In this document: one piece after another, positions 45,134 to 53,969 of the stretch | How positions within the stretch are numbered: position 1 is the first letter of the stretch | Layout: the number at the start of each line of letters is the position of its first letter | Origin: Thermococcus peptonophilus | GTDB taxonomy: Archaea; Methanobacteriota_B; Thermococci; Thermococcales; Thermococcaceae | Assembly (NCBI RefSeq): GCF_001592435.1 | Contig: NZ_CP014750.1 | Coordinates: forward strand, 1,550,001-1,614,000 | DNA length: 64,000 nucleotides | Direction: 5' to 3' | The notes under the pieces: model-generated | The model's database searches: none | Told to the model about the DNA's origin: nothing | Seen by the model: the letters and a program-made list of their open reading frames with translations, nothing else | Program-made: the position numbers and the translations under genes

Positions 45134-45769
45134 ATGAAGAAAATATTGATGCTCATTGAGTTATCTAAGAGAAACGCGATAGGACGGCCCGTTCGAATTA
45201 CGATAAGGGAACTTGCCGATGCCCTTAATACATCCCCCCAGACTGTTCTCCGTCTTCTTGCTGAACTTGAGGATGATGGGCTGATAGAGAGAAAGACAGA
45301 AGGAAAGAAAACATATATTGAGATTCTCCCAAAAGGCCTCGATTTTCTTCAGGATATCTGCGACAAAATATCAAACGCACTCTCAAAAGGCGTGATAGTG
45401 GGCGAAGTTGTATCCGGGCTGGGAGAGGGGGCTTATTATGTAAAGCAGTACGAACCTCTCATTGAGGAGTACCTTGGGTTCAAGCCGTATCCTGGCACTC
45501 TGAACGTTAAAATTCTGTTTCCCAAAACCGTGCTTGATGCGGTCTGTAATATTAGACCAGTAATAATTCCCGGCTTCGTCAAAGATGGCAGAACTTTTGG
45601 TGATGTTAAAGCCTACCCCGTTAGGATAGAGGACATTGAAGGGGCCATAGTCGTTCCTTCTCGAACGATACACCCACCCAGGATAGCGGAGGTAATTGCA
45701 CCGGTAAATTTAAGGGAGAAGTTGAAGCTTAAAGATGGGGACAGGATACGACTGGAGGTAATTCAATGA
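45134..45769 (+). CDS. rbkR: CTP-dependent riboflavin kinase with N-terminal HTH (RbkR-type regulator)
   Basis: Residues 1-75 are a winged-helix domain ([33 protein letters not shown]). Residues ~85-211 are a DUF120 riboflavin kinase ([14 protein letters not shown] ... YPGTLNVKI ... [18 protein letters not shown]). Such fusions are known in Archaea as bifunctional enzyme-repressors of riboflavin genes that use CTP. The start follows AGGTGG. A TATA-like cattttaaaac lies near 45092-45102. No rib biosynthesis genes are in the window, so any regulon lies elsewhere. Confidence 0.93.
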   Translation: MKKILMLIELSKRNAIGRPVRITIRELADALNTSPQTVLRLLAELEDDGLIERKTEGKKTYIEILPKGLDFLQDICDKISNALSKGVIVGEVVSGLGEGAYYVKQYEPLIEEYLGFKPYPGTLNVKILFPKTVLDAVCNIRPVIIPGFVKDGRTFGDVKAYPVRIEDIEGAIVVPSRTIHPPRIAEVIAPVNLREKLKLKDGDRIRLEVIQ

Positions 45770-46296
45770 ATGGCAAATTGAACGCTGTTCTGACGTACTT
45801 TGGGCTGGGAGCCTTTTTGGGATTCTTGGTTGTTTTCTTTGGATATGCTCCAAGCAGGGATTACTTGTCCTACTCCATACTTCTGGGTGCGGCTGTGGGT
45901 GTTGCGCTCGGATTGTATCTCGGGCGGACTGAGTTTAGTGTTGCCCCTGCGGCTTCCTTGATGGGGGTGGTTTTCACTGCGGTACTCATACTCTCTTGGG
46001 CATATGGGGGCGGAGTGAAAAGCCTTGATTACATTTTTGCGTTTCTAGCCCTGGTAGTTGCCTTTGTGACAAAACCCACCGATTTAAGTGATGCAATTTT
46101 GGGCTTTTCTAATTATGTTGGTGGATTTGCAGCTGCTCTTCTCTTGTTTAGGGGATTTGAGCCATTCCAGGAAGCTGAGGGCGGCCTCTTTTCAGTGATA
46201 AAGGGTAGCGGACGTATAGCCCTTTTTTTGGTGTCTGGTGCTCTGATGAGGTGGGGGTTCGAACGATTTGGGGGCGTTCCAAAAGACAACGTTTAA
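45766..46296 (+). CDS. Hypothetical membrane protein coupled to rbkR
   Basis: The 176-residue protein has about six hydrophobic segments and glycine-rich helices. It overlaps rbkR by 4 bases (ATGA), so translation is coupled. I do not recognise a family. Coupling to the riboflavin regulator suggests a flavin-related role such as transport, but it does not match RibU that I can see. Confidence 0.68.
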   Translation: MNGKLNAVLTYFGLGAFLGFLVVFFGYAPSRDYLSYSILLGAAVGVALGLYLGRTEFSVAPAASLMGVVFTAVLILSWAYGGGVKSLDYIFAFLALVVAFVTKPTDLSDAILGFSNYVGGFAAALLLFRGFEPFQEAEGGLFSVIKGSGRIALFLVSGALMRWGFERFGGVPKDNV

Positions 46297-46330
46297 ATAC
46301 GTCCATTGCTAACCTGCCCTGGTGATTGCA

Positions 46331-46540
46331 ATGGTGATGAGGCTCTCGGCAATATACGGCAAGCAGATATACAACACAAAAGGCAACTACGTCGGTTATG
46401 TTGATGAGGTTCTAATAGAGATAGATCAGGGCCGCGGCAGGGTGCTGGCACTAGTGCTTCCCGGTGAGAAGGTTGGTGTCCCCTACGACCGCGTTACCGC
46501 AATTGGAGATATAATACTCGTAAGGGCAAAAGAGGAGTAA
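46331..46540 (+). CDS. PRC-barrel domain protein
   Basis: The 69-residue single-domain PRC barrel (RLSAIYGKQIYNTKGNYVGYV ... VGVPYDRVTAIGDIILV) matches small archaeal PRC proteins of unknown role, some linked to RNA metabolism or cell division. GGTGATTGCA precedes ATG 46331. Its own TATA-like cgtttaaatacg at 46290-46301 lies in the end of the preceding gene. Confidence 0.85.
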   Translation: MVMRLSAIYGKQIYNTKGNYVGYVDEVLIEIDQGRGRVLALVLPGEKVGVPYDRVTAIGDIILVRAKEE

Positions 46541-46582
46541 TTCTTGCAATTAAAAAAGAACAGGGAATCGTCCGCTTTTCCT

Positions 46583-48046
46583 TTAGCCTTCCTTTATGTT
46601 CAGTGCTTCAAGGAATTTTTCCGTTATAGCCTCCTCCGCTAGCCTAAGGAGGGAGTTCTTGTCTTTGGCCAGCTTGAAGAGCCCGAGCGGGATTCTTGCA
46701 CCCCCTGCACGGGCATGGCCGCCGCCACTGCCGATTTCCCCGAATGCATCCTTCATGACTTTCCCTATGTTGACGCGGACGTCGCGAGTTCTGGCGGACA
46801 TCTCTATGTAGTCTTCTACTATACCAAAGACCAGAACGGTTGTTATTCCTTCCAGCCTAAGGAGGAAGTCCGCCGCCTCTGCCAGGGCATCTCTGTTCTT
46901 TATGAAGCCCACGTTGCTGATAACGACGTTCTTGTACATCCTGCGATTCAGTATTGCCCTTGCGAGTATCTCGGCAGTTTCGGTGCTTATGTCAGGGTGC
47001 TCTATCTTGTCGAGAACTTCGTAATCGACCTTTCCTGCGAGGAACTCAATTGCCTTCAGATCCACCGGGCTGAGCTTGGAGAACTTTTTGGTGTCCACGT
47101 ATATTCCATAGAACAGTGCCGTAGCCAGAGCCGGGGTCAGAGGATAGTTCATTCCCCTGAGATATTCCGCAAGGATAGCAGAAGCTGAGTTTACCTCTGG
47201 ACGGATATCTGTGAACGCGTCTTCGGGCAGTAGCTCACTTAGGTGCTGGAGGATCTGGTGGTGGTCTATCACTATCTTGATCTTCTCGAGGTCGGCATCT
47301 TCGAGGATGGTCAGATTGCCGTTTGGCTGGCAGTCCACCAATGCAAGGAATGGCATCCTCTTTATTTCATACGATCCCCTTGAAACTTTGGTGAGTTCAA
47401 TTCCAAGCAGGTTTATGAAAGCTCTGTTTTCGTGGTGGGTTATCTCCCCACCGTGGAAAATCTTTGTTTTAAATCCAAGCGTCTGGGCAATAGCCGCCAG
47501 AGCTGTGGCGCTTGCTATTGAATCCGGATCTGGATTGTCGTGCATTATTATTCCAAGTGTATCGGCGGACTCTCTAAGCTCCCTTAACTTTTTGAGGAGG
47601 AGGTTCAGGTTCTTCTTTTCACCAATGCGGTGAATGACCCTCAGAAGGGCATCCCTAAGAGCATCCATTGGTGTTATTGCGTAGTCAATGGCTAAATCGG
47701 CCTCAAATGAGGCTTTTAGGTCCTCTTTAAAGCTCTCAAGAGTTGTGCCCTCAGGTAGGACTGTAACTATCGGGATGTCCTTGTTGTTGCTCCTTACCAC
47801 ATAAACAGTTTTTTTGATGGTTCCGAGGTCCATCGTAGTTATCACTAAGAGGTCTGCCCTGTCGATGCCTGCTTTCAGGAGTGTGGCAGTATATGAAAAA
47901 TCACCTTGGACTACATTTAACCCGCCTTCACTCAGGGTTTGAGCTCTCAGCTCGTCTTTCTCTATGATGGTTACCTCAAATTCACCGCGGAGTGCCTCCG
48001 CTATCAGGCGTCCCAGGATGCCACCACCGAGTATTAGTATCCTCAT
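46583..48046 (-). CDS. RCK (TrkA-N) domain fused to a DHH/DHHA1 phosphoesterase
   Basis: The 487-residue protein begins with a Rossmann RCK_N domain (ILILGGGILGRLIAEAL, ~1-125) of the kind that binds nucleotides and gates K+ transport. A DHH domain follows (HDNPDPDSIASATAL near 165, then VIDHHQ near 265), and a C-terminal DHHA1 domain with GEIGSGGGHARAGGARI. DHH-DHHA1 proteins cleave c-di-AMP, pAp or short oligonucleotides. The RCK part suggests a link to K+ or NAD status. The start follows GGGTGA. Confidence 0.9.
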   Translation of the reverse strand: MRILILGGGILGRLIAEALRGEFEVTIIEKDELRAQTLSEGGLNVVQGDFSYTATLLKAGIDRADLLVITTMDLGTIKKTVYVVRSNNKDIPIVTVLPEGTTLESFKEDLKASFEADLAIDYAITPMDALRDALLRVIHRIGEKKNLNLLLKKLRELRESADTLGIIMHDNPDPDSIASATALAAIAQTLGFKTKIFHGGEITHHENRAFINLLGIELTKVSRGSYEIKRMPFLALVDCQPNGNLTILEDADLEKIKIVIDHHQILQHLSELLPEDAFTDIRPEVNSASAILAEYLRGMNYPLTPALATALFYGIYVDTKKFSKLSPVDLKAIEFLAGKVDYEVLDKIEHPDISTETAEILARAILNRRMYKNVVISNVGFIKNRDALAEAADFLLRLEGITTVLVFGIVEDYIEMSARTRDVRVNIGKVMKDAFGEIGSGGGHARAGGARIPLGLFKLAKDKNSLLRLAEEAITEKFLEALNIKEG

Positions 48047-48160
48047 CAGCATCACCCTAGTAGGACAATAATGTTTAAATAGTTACCACAGTACACTATG
48101 AAGTGGACTTGGCATTTGGTTCTATTGATGAGGCGATATATATAGCTAATGGTGGTGCCG

Positions 48161-49840
48161 ATGGAGCTTCCAACAAAGACTCCCTTGGTGGAGAACGCGG
48201 TCGTTATGTCTAAAATAGATTTAGCCAATCTGATTCAAAAGGCCCTCGCCCGGGAAAGGGGAGTCTTCCTTAAAATCTTCTCAAAGGATGCTGAGAACAA
48301 GTATTACATAACTCTCCTGCTCGATAGCAGTAAGGTTCTCGCGGCTGAAGGCATTGTAGTGGATACCAAAGAAAAATACGGCGGGGATAAAACACTCGAG
48401 CTCTTCAGAGCTCTCCTTGGCAAGCCAATGATAGTTGACGTTTATTCTCTGGATGAAATAGAACTAAAACTTGCCATAGCTGAGAACCTTGAGGCATACT
48501 CAGAGACACCAAAAGTGCCCCTCGGTGAGCTCTTTGGGGGGGCCGGTAGAACACCCAAAGCAGAGATCGTTGAGAAGCCGCAACCGCCAAAGAAGATCGT
48601 TCCTGAAAGAGAACTAACTGTTCCGAAAGCTGAAAAACCCCCGGAGCTTGCGCCCCAGAAAGTGGAAACAACGACTGAGCCCGAGATTTCCATAAAGCTC
48701 GAGAGTGGAGAAATCCCGGATGAAGCATTTAAGAAATACGCTGAGGCTATACAGAGGGACTCTGAAAAAATCCGTGGAATCAGAATAAGGAAGATTGAAT
48801 TCGACGGCACTGTGGGTGAGGGCGTCGTATACCTCAATGTTACCGTCTACGGGAGCTCGGAAAGCAAAAACCGCAGGGATATAGAGATTTCGGAGAGGAG
48901 GATTTTTCATATAGTAAGCAAGAACGCCCCCATAATACTTCGGGTCTCGGAGTACAAGCCGATACTCAAGGACATAAGGGTTATTCTCAATGGTGAAGAG
49001 GCTAAACCCAGGGAAATAATTGAAAAAGAAAAGAAGAAAACCGACTACGTTGACAGGGCAAAGAAGATCCAGCTGTCAGTGCTTGAGGACGTGTGGCCGT
49101 ATTTCAGCAACTTTGCCAGAACTGTTATCCAGGAAATTGAAGGCGCAGGAATGGAAGTGGAGCGCGCGTACTTTGATATAAAGGGGAGAAATGAGTTCGA
49201 GATAAATCTCTCAATCGTTGTGAAGGGAGAATATGATAAGGACACCGCAGAGAGGGCTATTAGAACCGTGCTGGCCCGTCATGCGAGGGAGCTCTCTAAA
49301 GCCATAGAACGCTACATTTCAATTCACACCGTTACGGTTGAGGTGATTCGCCCTAAGGGCGCTGTTCCTTCTAAACCCCCCGCGAAGCCAACGTCCGCAA
49401 AGGCCTCCGAAATCCTGGCAAAGAAAGAACTCCTAGAGAAAGAGGTAGAGAAGCTTCTTCAGGAGGCAGGAATAGACGAGCTTGCGTTCCTAACTGAGGA
49501 AAAGAAGAAGGAAGCAGAACAGACCCTTCTTAAGAGTAGGGTTGAGCCGGCGATTGATGCTCTCAAGGCTAGAATTCATGCGGAGCTGAAACTTGTGCCC
49601 CGTGTTACCTTTAAGTGGTTAAAGCTCAACCACGAGGTTCAGGGTTCCACTGTGTATGTTGATATAGAGGCCAGCTTCGCAAAGGAAGAAGTTGGTGGGC
49701 TCTTTGGTGCGTACTCGGGAGTCTCTGATGAAAAAATAAAGGAGGATGTTGCCAACACCATAAACAGGGTTATCAAAGAGGTGTCCAGTGAGTACAGCAT
49801 CTCAATCCGCTTGCGGAAGCTCAACATAATCCTCCGCTGA
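48161..49840 (+). CDS. Unrecognised 559-residue protein with charged repeats
   Basis: The N-terminal ~110 residues (SKIDLANLIQKALARERGVFLKIFSKD ... LLLDSSKVLAAEG) look like a small domain. A Pro/Lys/Glu-rich linker follows (~125-180). The rest has three similar alpha/beta segments, each with a long beta-strand pair (YLNVTVYGSSES, EINLSIVVKGEYDKDTAERA, TVYVDIEASFAKEEV). No membrane segment or known motif is seen. ATG 48161 follows GGTGG; TATA gatatatatagc (48134-48145) is close, so the leader is very short. It is divergent from the RCK-DHH gene. Confidence 0.72.
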   Translation: MELPTKTPLVENAVVMSKIDLANLIQKALARERGVFLKIFSKDAENKYYITLLLDSSKVLAAEGIVVDTKEKYGGDKTLELFRALLGKPMIVDVYSLDEIELKLAIAENLEAYSETPKVPLGELFGGAGRTPKAEIVEKPQPPKKIVPERELTVPKAEKPPELAPQKVETTTEPEISIKLESGEIPDEAFKKYAEAIQRDSEKIRGIRIRKIEFDGTVGEGVVYLNVTVYGSSESKNRRDIEISERRIFHIVSKNAPIILRVSEYKPILKDIRVILNGEEAKPREIIEKEKKKTDYVDRAKKIQLSVLEDVWPYFSNFARTVIQEIEGAGMEVERAYFDIKGRNEFEINLSIVVKGEYDKDTAERAIRTVLARHARELSKAIERYISIHTVTVEVIRPKGAVPSKPPAKPTSAKASEILAKKELLEKEVEKLLQEAGIDELAFLTEEKKKEAEQTLLKSRVEPAIDALKARIHAELKLVPRVTFKWLKLNHEVQGSTVYVDIEASFAKEEVGGLFGAYSGVSDEKIKEDVANTINRVIKEVSSEYSISIRLRKLNIILR

Positions 49841-49856
49841 TTCCATTCTTTTTTGT

Positions 49857-49909
49857 TCAGCACTCAAGATCCTCATCATCCGGTAGTCAGTTTTTGCCTG
49901 GTTCATCAT
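49857..49909 (-). ncRNA. C/D box guide sRNA
   Basis: On the minus strand: box C ATGATGA (49909-49903), 12-nt guide accaggcaaaaa, box D' CTGA (49890-49887), 7-nt spacer, box C' ATGATGA (49879-49873), 12-nt guide ggatcttgagtg, box D CTGA (49860-49857). Both guide lengths and all four boxes are canonical. Predicted targets are UUUUUGCCUGGU and CACUCAAGAUCC, methylated at the fifth base. It lies between two + strand genes; flanks tttg/caaa can form a short terminal stem. Confidence 0.88.
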
Positions 49910-49981
49910 TATCAAATGTATTCTTAAATGGGGAGACTAATAAAAGCATCTCTTCTATGGACATCTAAACGCTAAGCCAAT

Positions 49982-49992
49982 AATTTTTTAAA
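49982..49992 (+). promoter_or_regulatory. Promoter (TATA-like box) of the DMT transporter gene
   Basis: The sequence aattttttaaa would start transcription near 50012, almost at ATG 50014, which lacks a ribosome-binding site. A leaderless or near-leaderless mRNA is likely. Confidence 0.4.
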
Positions 49993-50013
49993 GTGTCTCT
50001 TCAAGTGTGCACC

Positions 50014-50880
50014 ATGAACTCCCTGATGATTGGAATCCTCGCGGCGCTGGTTTCGGCGTTTTCGTGGGCGTCAGCGACTATCCTTGTGAGAATAGGTTTA
50101 AAAAGGCTGTCCCCCATAAGTGCGAATATTTTACGGCTCTATGTTGCAGCCCTGACTTTCTTGGGTATTTTCCTCGTTACAAACAATATGGGAGTCTTTG
50201 GACTTTCTCCCAGGCTTCTTCTGGTGGCTTTTATCTCTGCCCAGTTTGGTTTCGTTATAGGGGATTACTTCTACTTCTCTGCCTTAAAACGGATGGGAGT
50301 GTCAAGGACAGTACCGATTACCTCCACGTACCCCCTCTGGACAATACTGTGGGCTGTCCTCCTTTTGAGCAGAAAAGTCAGTATTCAGGTGGTTATTGGG
50401 GCCCTGCTGGTCGTAACGGCCATAATACTAGTCAGGAGAGCAGAGGAAGAGGAGCAGGTTGATGGACTCGGTTTTGTATATGCCCTATTGGCCCCAATAT
50501 CTTGGAGTGTGGCAATAACTCTACTGGACTACTTGAGCTCTGACGTCCCGGTACTTCAACTTGCCGGTATTAGAATGATGTTTGCAGCAATGGGTATCAC
50601 CATCCTTCTTCCGAAGTACCATGGAGAGATTAGGAGCATTACACTGGGTGAATTTCTAACGATAAGCGGTGCCGCTGTGCTCGGACTGATTCTCGGTCAG
50701 TACCTATTTGTGTACTCAGTTTCAAAGGTCGGTTCCCCGATAGCGGCGCCCGTTTCGGCAATAAACCCGATTATATCCTCACTTCTGGCTGTTCTCCTCC
50801 TCGGTGAGAAGCCTAACAGGAGAATCTTCGAAGGCTTAGCCTTGGCAGTTATGGGTATTATCTTAATCTCCACCGGTTGA
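50014..50880 (+). CDS. EamA/DMT-family transporter
   Basis: The 288-residue protein has ten hydrophobic segments in two EamA repeats (SAFSWASATILVRIG and APISWSVAITLLDYL begin each half; PLWTILWAVLLL and PIISSLLAVLLLGEKP close them). The substrate is unknown; the family carries small metabolites out of or into cells. Confidence 0.9.
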   Translation: MNSLMIGILAALVSAFSWASATILVRIGLKRLSPISANILRLYVAALTFLGIFLVTNNMGVFGLSPRLLLVAFISAQFGFVIGDYFYFSALKRMGVSRTVPITSTYPLWTILWAVLLLSRKVSIQVVIGALLVVTAIILVRRAEEEEQVDGLGFVYALLAPISWSVAITLLDYLSSDVPVLQLAGIRMMFAAMGITILLPKYHGEIRSITLGEFLTISGAAVLGLILGQYLFVYSVSKVGSPIAAPVSAINPIISSLLAVLLLGEKPNRRIFEGLALAVMGIILISTG

Positions 50881-50916
50881 GCTATGTTTTTAAACTTCTC
50901 CGGATACTTTAACATG

Positions 50917-51078
50917 CCGACAGCGAGGGGACAGTCAGTCTCCTCGCAGGGCTCGGTACAACCGCCTCCGCAAGGCATCGGGTTCCGTGAGCGGAGCGTG
51001 CTCACGCCGAGCCCACAGGGCCGGGAGCATCCACCCGCGGGAGCAGTGACCGCGGGCCTCTGTACCCGGCCCACACTT
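50917..51078 (+). ncRNA. Double H/ACA guide sRNA
   Basis: This GC-rich stretch folds into two consecutive H/ACA units. Unit 1: lower stem GGGCTCGG (50949-50956)/CCGAGCCC (51007-51014), upper stem 50963-50971/50991-50998, then ACA at 51015. Unit 2: lower stem GGGCCGGG (51018-51025)/CCCGGCCC (51065-51072), upper stem CCCGCGG/CCGCGGG (51034-51040/51050-51056) capped by a K-loop-like GAGCAGTGA, then ACA at 51073. In both, the 3' pocket strand begins 16 nt before ACA, as in known guides. A hairpin at 50923-50947 precedes them. The TATA-like tgtttttaaac (50885-50895) sets the 5' end estimate. Confidence 0.85.
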
Positions 51079-51098
51079 CGATGCACTTCTCAAGAAAG

Positions 51099-51108
51099 CC
51101 TTATAATA
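51099..51108 (+). promoter_or_regulatory. Promoter (TATA box) of the HTH-CBS gene
   Basis: The sequence ccttataata predicts a transcript start near 51129, just before GGTGG at 51129-51133. Confidence 0.5.
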
Positions 51109-51139
51109 CCCACCACCGTCCAATAACTGGTGGTTATTG

Positions 51140-51718
51140 ATGGTCACCATACCCCGGCCGATAGACCCCCGGGAGATCAGGAAAATCCGAAAGGAGCTGG
51201 GTATAACACAGGAGGAGCTTGCAAAAAAAGCTGGAGTTACTCAGGCCTACATAGCCAAGCTCGAGGCCGGAAAGGTTGATCCAAGGCTCTCAACCCTCAA
51301 CCGGATTCTTCAAGCCCTCCTTGAGTGCAAAAAGGCCCAGCCGAAGGCTAAGGATGTCATGTCATCTCCAGTCATATCGGTCAAGCCCTACGACAGCGTG
51401 GAGAAGGTCATCCGGCTTATGAGCGAACACAACATCTCCCAGATTCCAGTCATCTCCGGAAACAAGGTCGTTGGTTCAATCACCGAGAGGACGCTTGTGC
51501 GTCAGAGCCTTGAGTACGACGACATTTATGGGCACAAGGTTATGGAGGTCATGGAAGAACCTTTCCCAATCGTCAATGAGGATGAAGACCTTGAGGTTGT
51601 CAAGTACCTCCTTGAGGATCACCCTGCCGTTCTTGTCCAAGACAAGGCTGGGAAGATCGTTGGCATCATAACCAGGGTTGATCTGTTCAGACTCGGAAAG
51701 ACTCTATCTAGGGAGTAA
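51140..51718 (+). CDS. XRE-type HTH regulator with a CBS-domain pair
   Basis: The 192-residue protein has an HTH_3 domain (IRKELGITQEELAKKAGVTQ; ~10-62) and two CBS motifs (DVMSSPVISVKPYDSVEKV; VMEEPFPIVNEDEDLEVV) forming a nucleotide-sensing Bateman module. Adenine nucleotides are the usual ligands of such modules. The DNA targets are unknown. ATG 51140 follows GGTGG. It is probably co-transcribed with the small membrane protein downstream. Confidence 0.9.
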   Translation: MVTIPRPIDPREIRKIRKELGITQEELAKKAGVTQAYIAKLEAGKVDPRLSTLNRILQALLECKKAQPKAKDVMSSPVISVKPYDSVEKVIRLMSEHNISQIPVISGNKVVGSITERTLVRQSLEYDDIYGHKVMEVMEEPFPIVNEDEDLEVVKYLLEDHPAVLVQDKAGKIVGIITRVDLFRLGKTLSRE

Positions 51719-51733
51719 TGGAAGGTGCCTGAG

Positions 51734-51904
51734 ATGAAGAAGAAGCAGGTTTACCGTATTCTTCTTGCTCTGGTGATCCTTTTAACCATTCTCTATACCC
51801 TTGGAGTCGTTGGTATTCTGCCCTTTGAGGTCAGCGAGGCCGTAACGGTTTTCATGGTCGTTCTCTTCTTTATCCTAAGGTTCAAAGAGAGAACAAGGAG
51901 ATGA
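51734..51904 (+). CDS. 56-residue two-TM membrane protein
   Basis: ATG 51734 follows GGTG with 6-base spacing and opens a 57-codon frame ending TGA at 51902-51904. The product starts MKKKQVYRILLALVILLTI and has two hydrophobic helices, with a short polar turn (LPFEVSEA) and a basic tail (RFKERTRR). It lies 15 bases after the HTH-CBS gene. Basic ends suggest both termini face the cytoplasm. The function is unknown. Confidence 0.72.
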   Translation: MKKKQVYRILLALVILLTILYTLGVVGILPFEVSEAVTVFMVVLFFILRFKERTRR

Positions 51905-51939
51905 CCTCACAATTAATTAGATGCAAACAAAATAAGAAT

Positions 51940-53847
51940 TCATGAAGACCCATAAAGCGGCAGGGCCTCCCTTATTCTCCTGAGAAGCTCGTCCTTCTCC
52001 GGCCCGTCCTGGAGTGCTATCTCCAGCACCTGGTCTATGGTCTCGACCGGGTAGATTTCAATCTTCTCCGCCTTGTCTGGGCTGAGGAAGACGTCCTTCT
52101 CGTTGGCCTTGGGTATTATGACCTTCTTTATGCCCGCCTCTATCGCAGCCTCTATCTTTGGCGTCGCCCCACCTATTGGGAGCACTTCTCCGCGGACGCT
52201 GAGAGAGCCTGTCATAGCGACGTCCTGCCTTATTGGTATGTTCTCAAGAGCCGAGATGACGGCCGTTGCAACGCTTATGCTCGCCGAGTCACCTTCGACG
52301 CCCTCATAAGTCTGGAGGAACTGGACGTGGATGTCGTACCTGCTGATGTCCTCCCCTTTGTAGCGCTTGATTATTGCCGAGACGTTCTGGACAGCTTCCT
52401 TTGCTATCTCACCGAGCTTTCCGGTGACTATGATTTTGCCCTCTTCCTTGCTCGCAGCCGGGGCAACAACTGCCTCTATCGGGAGCACTATACCGCTCTG
52501 CTCGCCTATAACGGCGAGGCCGTTCACTCTGCCTATCTCGCCGCCCTCGGTCTTTATGACCTGGTACTCCTTCTTGTTCTCTATGTACCAGTCGGCGAGC
52601 TGTTTCTCCAGCGGTTTGGCCATTCTCATTGCCTCAAGGACATCCTCTTTCTCGACGTACTTCTTGCCTTTCTTGACGGCTATATCGCCGGCGGCCCTGA
52701 CGATACCGCCGAGATCCCTGAGGCGGAGGGTGAGGTGGCCCTTTCTTCCGGCTCTCTTCTGAGCTTCTCTCACTATCTCCTCAACGGCCTCTTTAGTGAA
52801 GTGCGGTATCTTGCCGTCCCTCTTGACTTCCTGGGCAACGAACTGGACGAGCTTTTTCCTGTTCTCGATGGTGTCGGGCATCGTGGTCCTCATGTAGACC
52901 TCGTAACCGTAGCCCCTTATACGGGAGCGCAGAGCAGGGTGCATTTTGTCTATGGTGTCTAAGTTTCCGGCCGCGACGAGAATGAAGTCGCACGGAACCG
53001 GTTCGGTTCTCACCATTGCACCGCTTGACATCTCGCTCTGACCTGTTATGGGGAACTTCTTCTCCTGCATCGCCGTGAGTAGGCTCTGCTGCATCTTGAG
53101 GGAGAGGGTGGCTATCTCGTCTATGAAGAGGACTCCCTTGTGGGCGCGGTGTATCATGCCCGGCTCAACGCGCTCATGGGCGGGCGTTCCGAGGCCGCCG
53201 CTCTGGAAGGGGTCGTGCCTGACGTCGCCGAGCAGTGCTCCTGCGTGTGCACCAGTGGCGTCAACGAAGGGGGCCTTCGTCCTGCCGCAGTTGTCAACGA
53301 GCAACTTCGGCACGAGAACCGTGTTCCTGAAGCGCATGTTGGAGAGCACCATCATGCTGAGGAGCACCACGAACATTCCCATGAGGAGAGTGGTTGCGGT
53401 TGGCTCCATGAGGATTGCTAGTATTACCGTGAATATGACGAACATGAGGAGGTAGTTCTTGATTCCCTCCTGATCTTTTGCTTTCCGGCGGTAGTTCTCC
53501 ACTATGCGCCTTCCTTGGCAGGCGGGAACTGTCTTTATCTTGGGCATGTTCTCGTCTTCGGGGTTTGGAAAGACCAGGATGTCCTCCAGGTTTTCCGTTG
53601 GGAGGAGCTCCGCCATTGCCTGGCCGAGCATTGACTTACCCGTTCCCGGCTCGCCTATAAGGAGGACGTGCCTCCTCTGGTTGGCGGCAGTTTTTATGAC
53701 TTCAACGGCATGTTCCTGACCGATGACCTGGTCGATAAGCCTTTCAGGTACTGGAATTTCCTCCGTAGTCTTGAAATCAATCCCCAGATCGAGACTTTCT
53801 CCGTACTCGCGGGGGACCAGTCTCTCCTTGGTGGACTCGTCGTCCAT
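51940..53847 (-). CDS. lonB: Archaeal membrane-anchored Lon protease (LonB)
   Basis: The 635-residue ATP-dependent protease has Walker [11 protein letters not shown] near residue 64, two membrane segments (~130-170, [16 protein letters not shown] and [16 protein letters not shown]) inserted in the AAA+ domain, Walker [12 protein letters not shown], and the protease domain with the Ser-Lys dyad (GDSASISVA Ser; [11 protein letters not shown] Lys). No intein interrupts the P-loop. A minus-strand TATA (ggttataaattg) lies at about 53891-53902. Confidence 0.97.
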   Translation of the reverse strand: MDDESTKERLVPREYGESLDLGIDFKTTEEIPVPERLIDQVIGQEHAVEVIKTAANQRRHVLLIGEPGTGKSMLGQAMAELLPTENLEDILVFPNPEDENMPKIKTVPACQGRRIVENYRRKAKDQEGIKNYLLMFVIFTVILAILMEPTATTLLMGMFVVLLSMMVLSNMRFRNTVLVPKLLVDNCGRTKAPFVDATGAHAGALLGDVRHDPFQSGGLGTPAHERVEPGMIHRAHKGVLFIDEIATLSLKMQQSLLTAMQEKKFPITGQSEMSSGAMVRTEPVPCDFILVAAGNLDTIDKMHPALRSRIRGYGYEVYMRTTMPDTIENRKKLVQFVAQEVKRDGKIPHFTKEAVEEIVREAQKRAGRKGHLTLRLRDLGGIVRAAGDIAVKKGKKYVEKEDVLEAMRMAKPLEKQLADWYIENKKEYQVIKTEGGEIGRVNGLAVIGEQSGIVLPIEAVVAPAASKEEGKIIVTGKLGEIAKEAVQNVSAIIKRYKGEDISRYDIHVQFLQTYEGVEGDSASISVATAVISALENIPIRQDVAMTGSLSVRGEVLPIGGATPKIEAAIEAGIKKVIIPKANEKDVFLSPDKAEKIEIYPVETIDQVLEIALQDGPEKDELLRRIREALPLYGSS

Positions 53848-53969
53848 CTTTCTTCCCTCTCTCAGCTCTAGGGTTGAGTGGATTGACCCAATTTATAACC
53901 TTTTTTGAGGGTACCGGTATCTCCACAAAAAAGCTAAAAGCCAAATATCAAACTCTCTTCGGTGAGAAC

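Noticed and set aside
50884-51126. 80-codon + strand frame, and a minus-strand Cys-rich frame, across the GC-rich region
   Set aside because: No ribosome-binding sites; the base composition and pairing are explained by the H/ACA RNA.
53140-53455. Open frames antisense to lonB
   Set aside because: No start signals, and the lonB motifs are intact on the minus strand.
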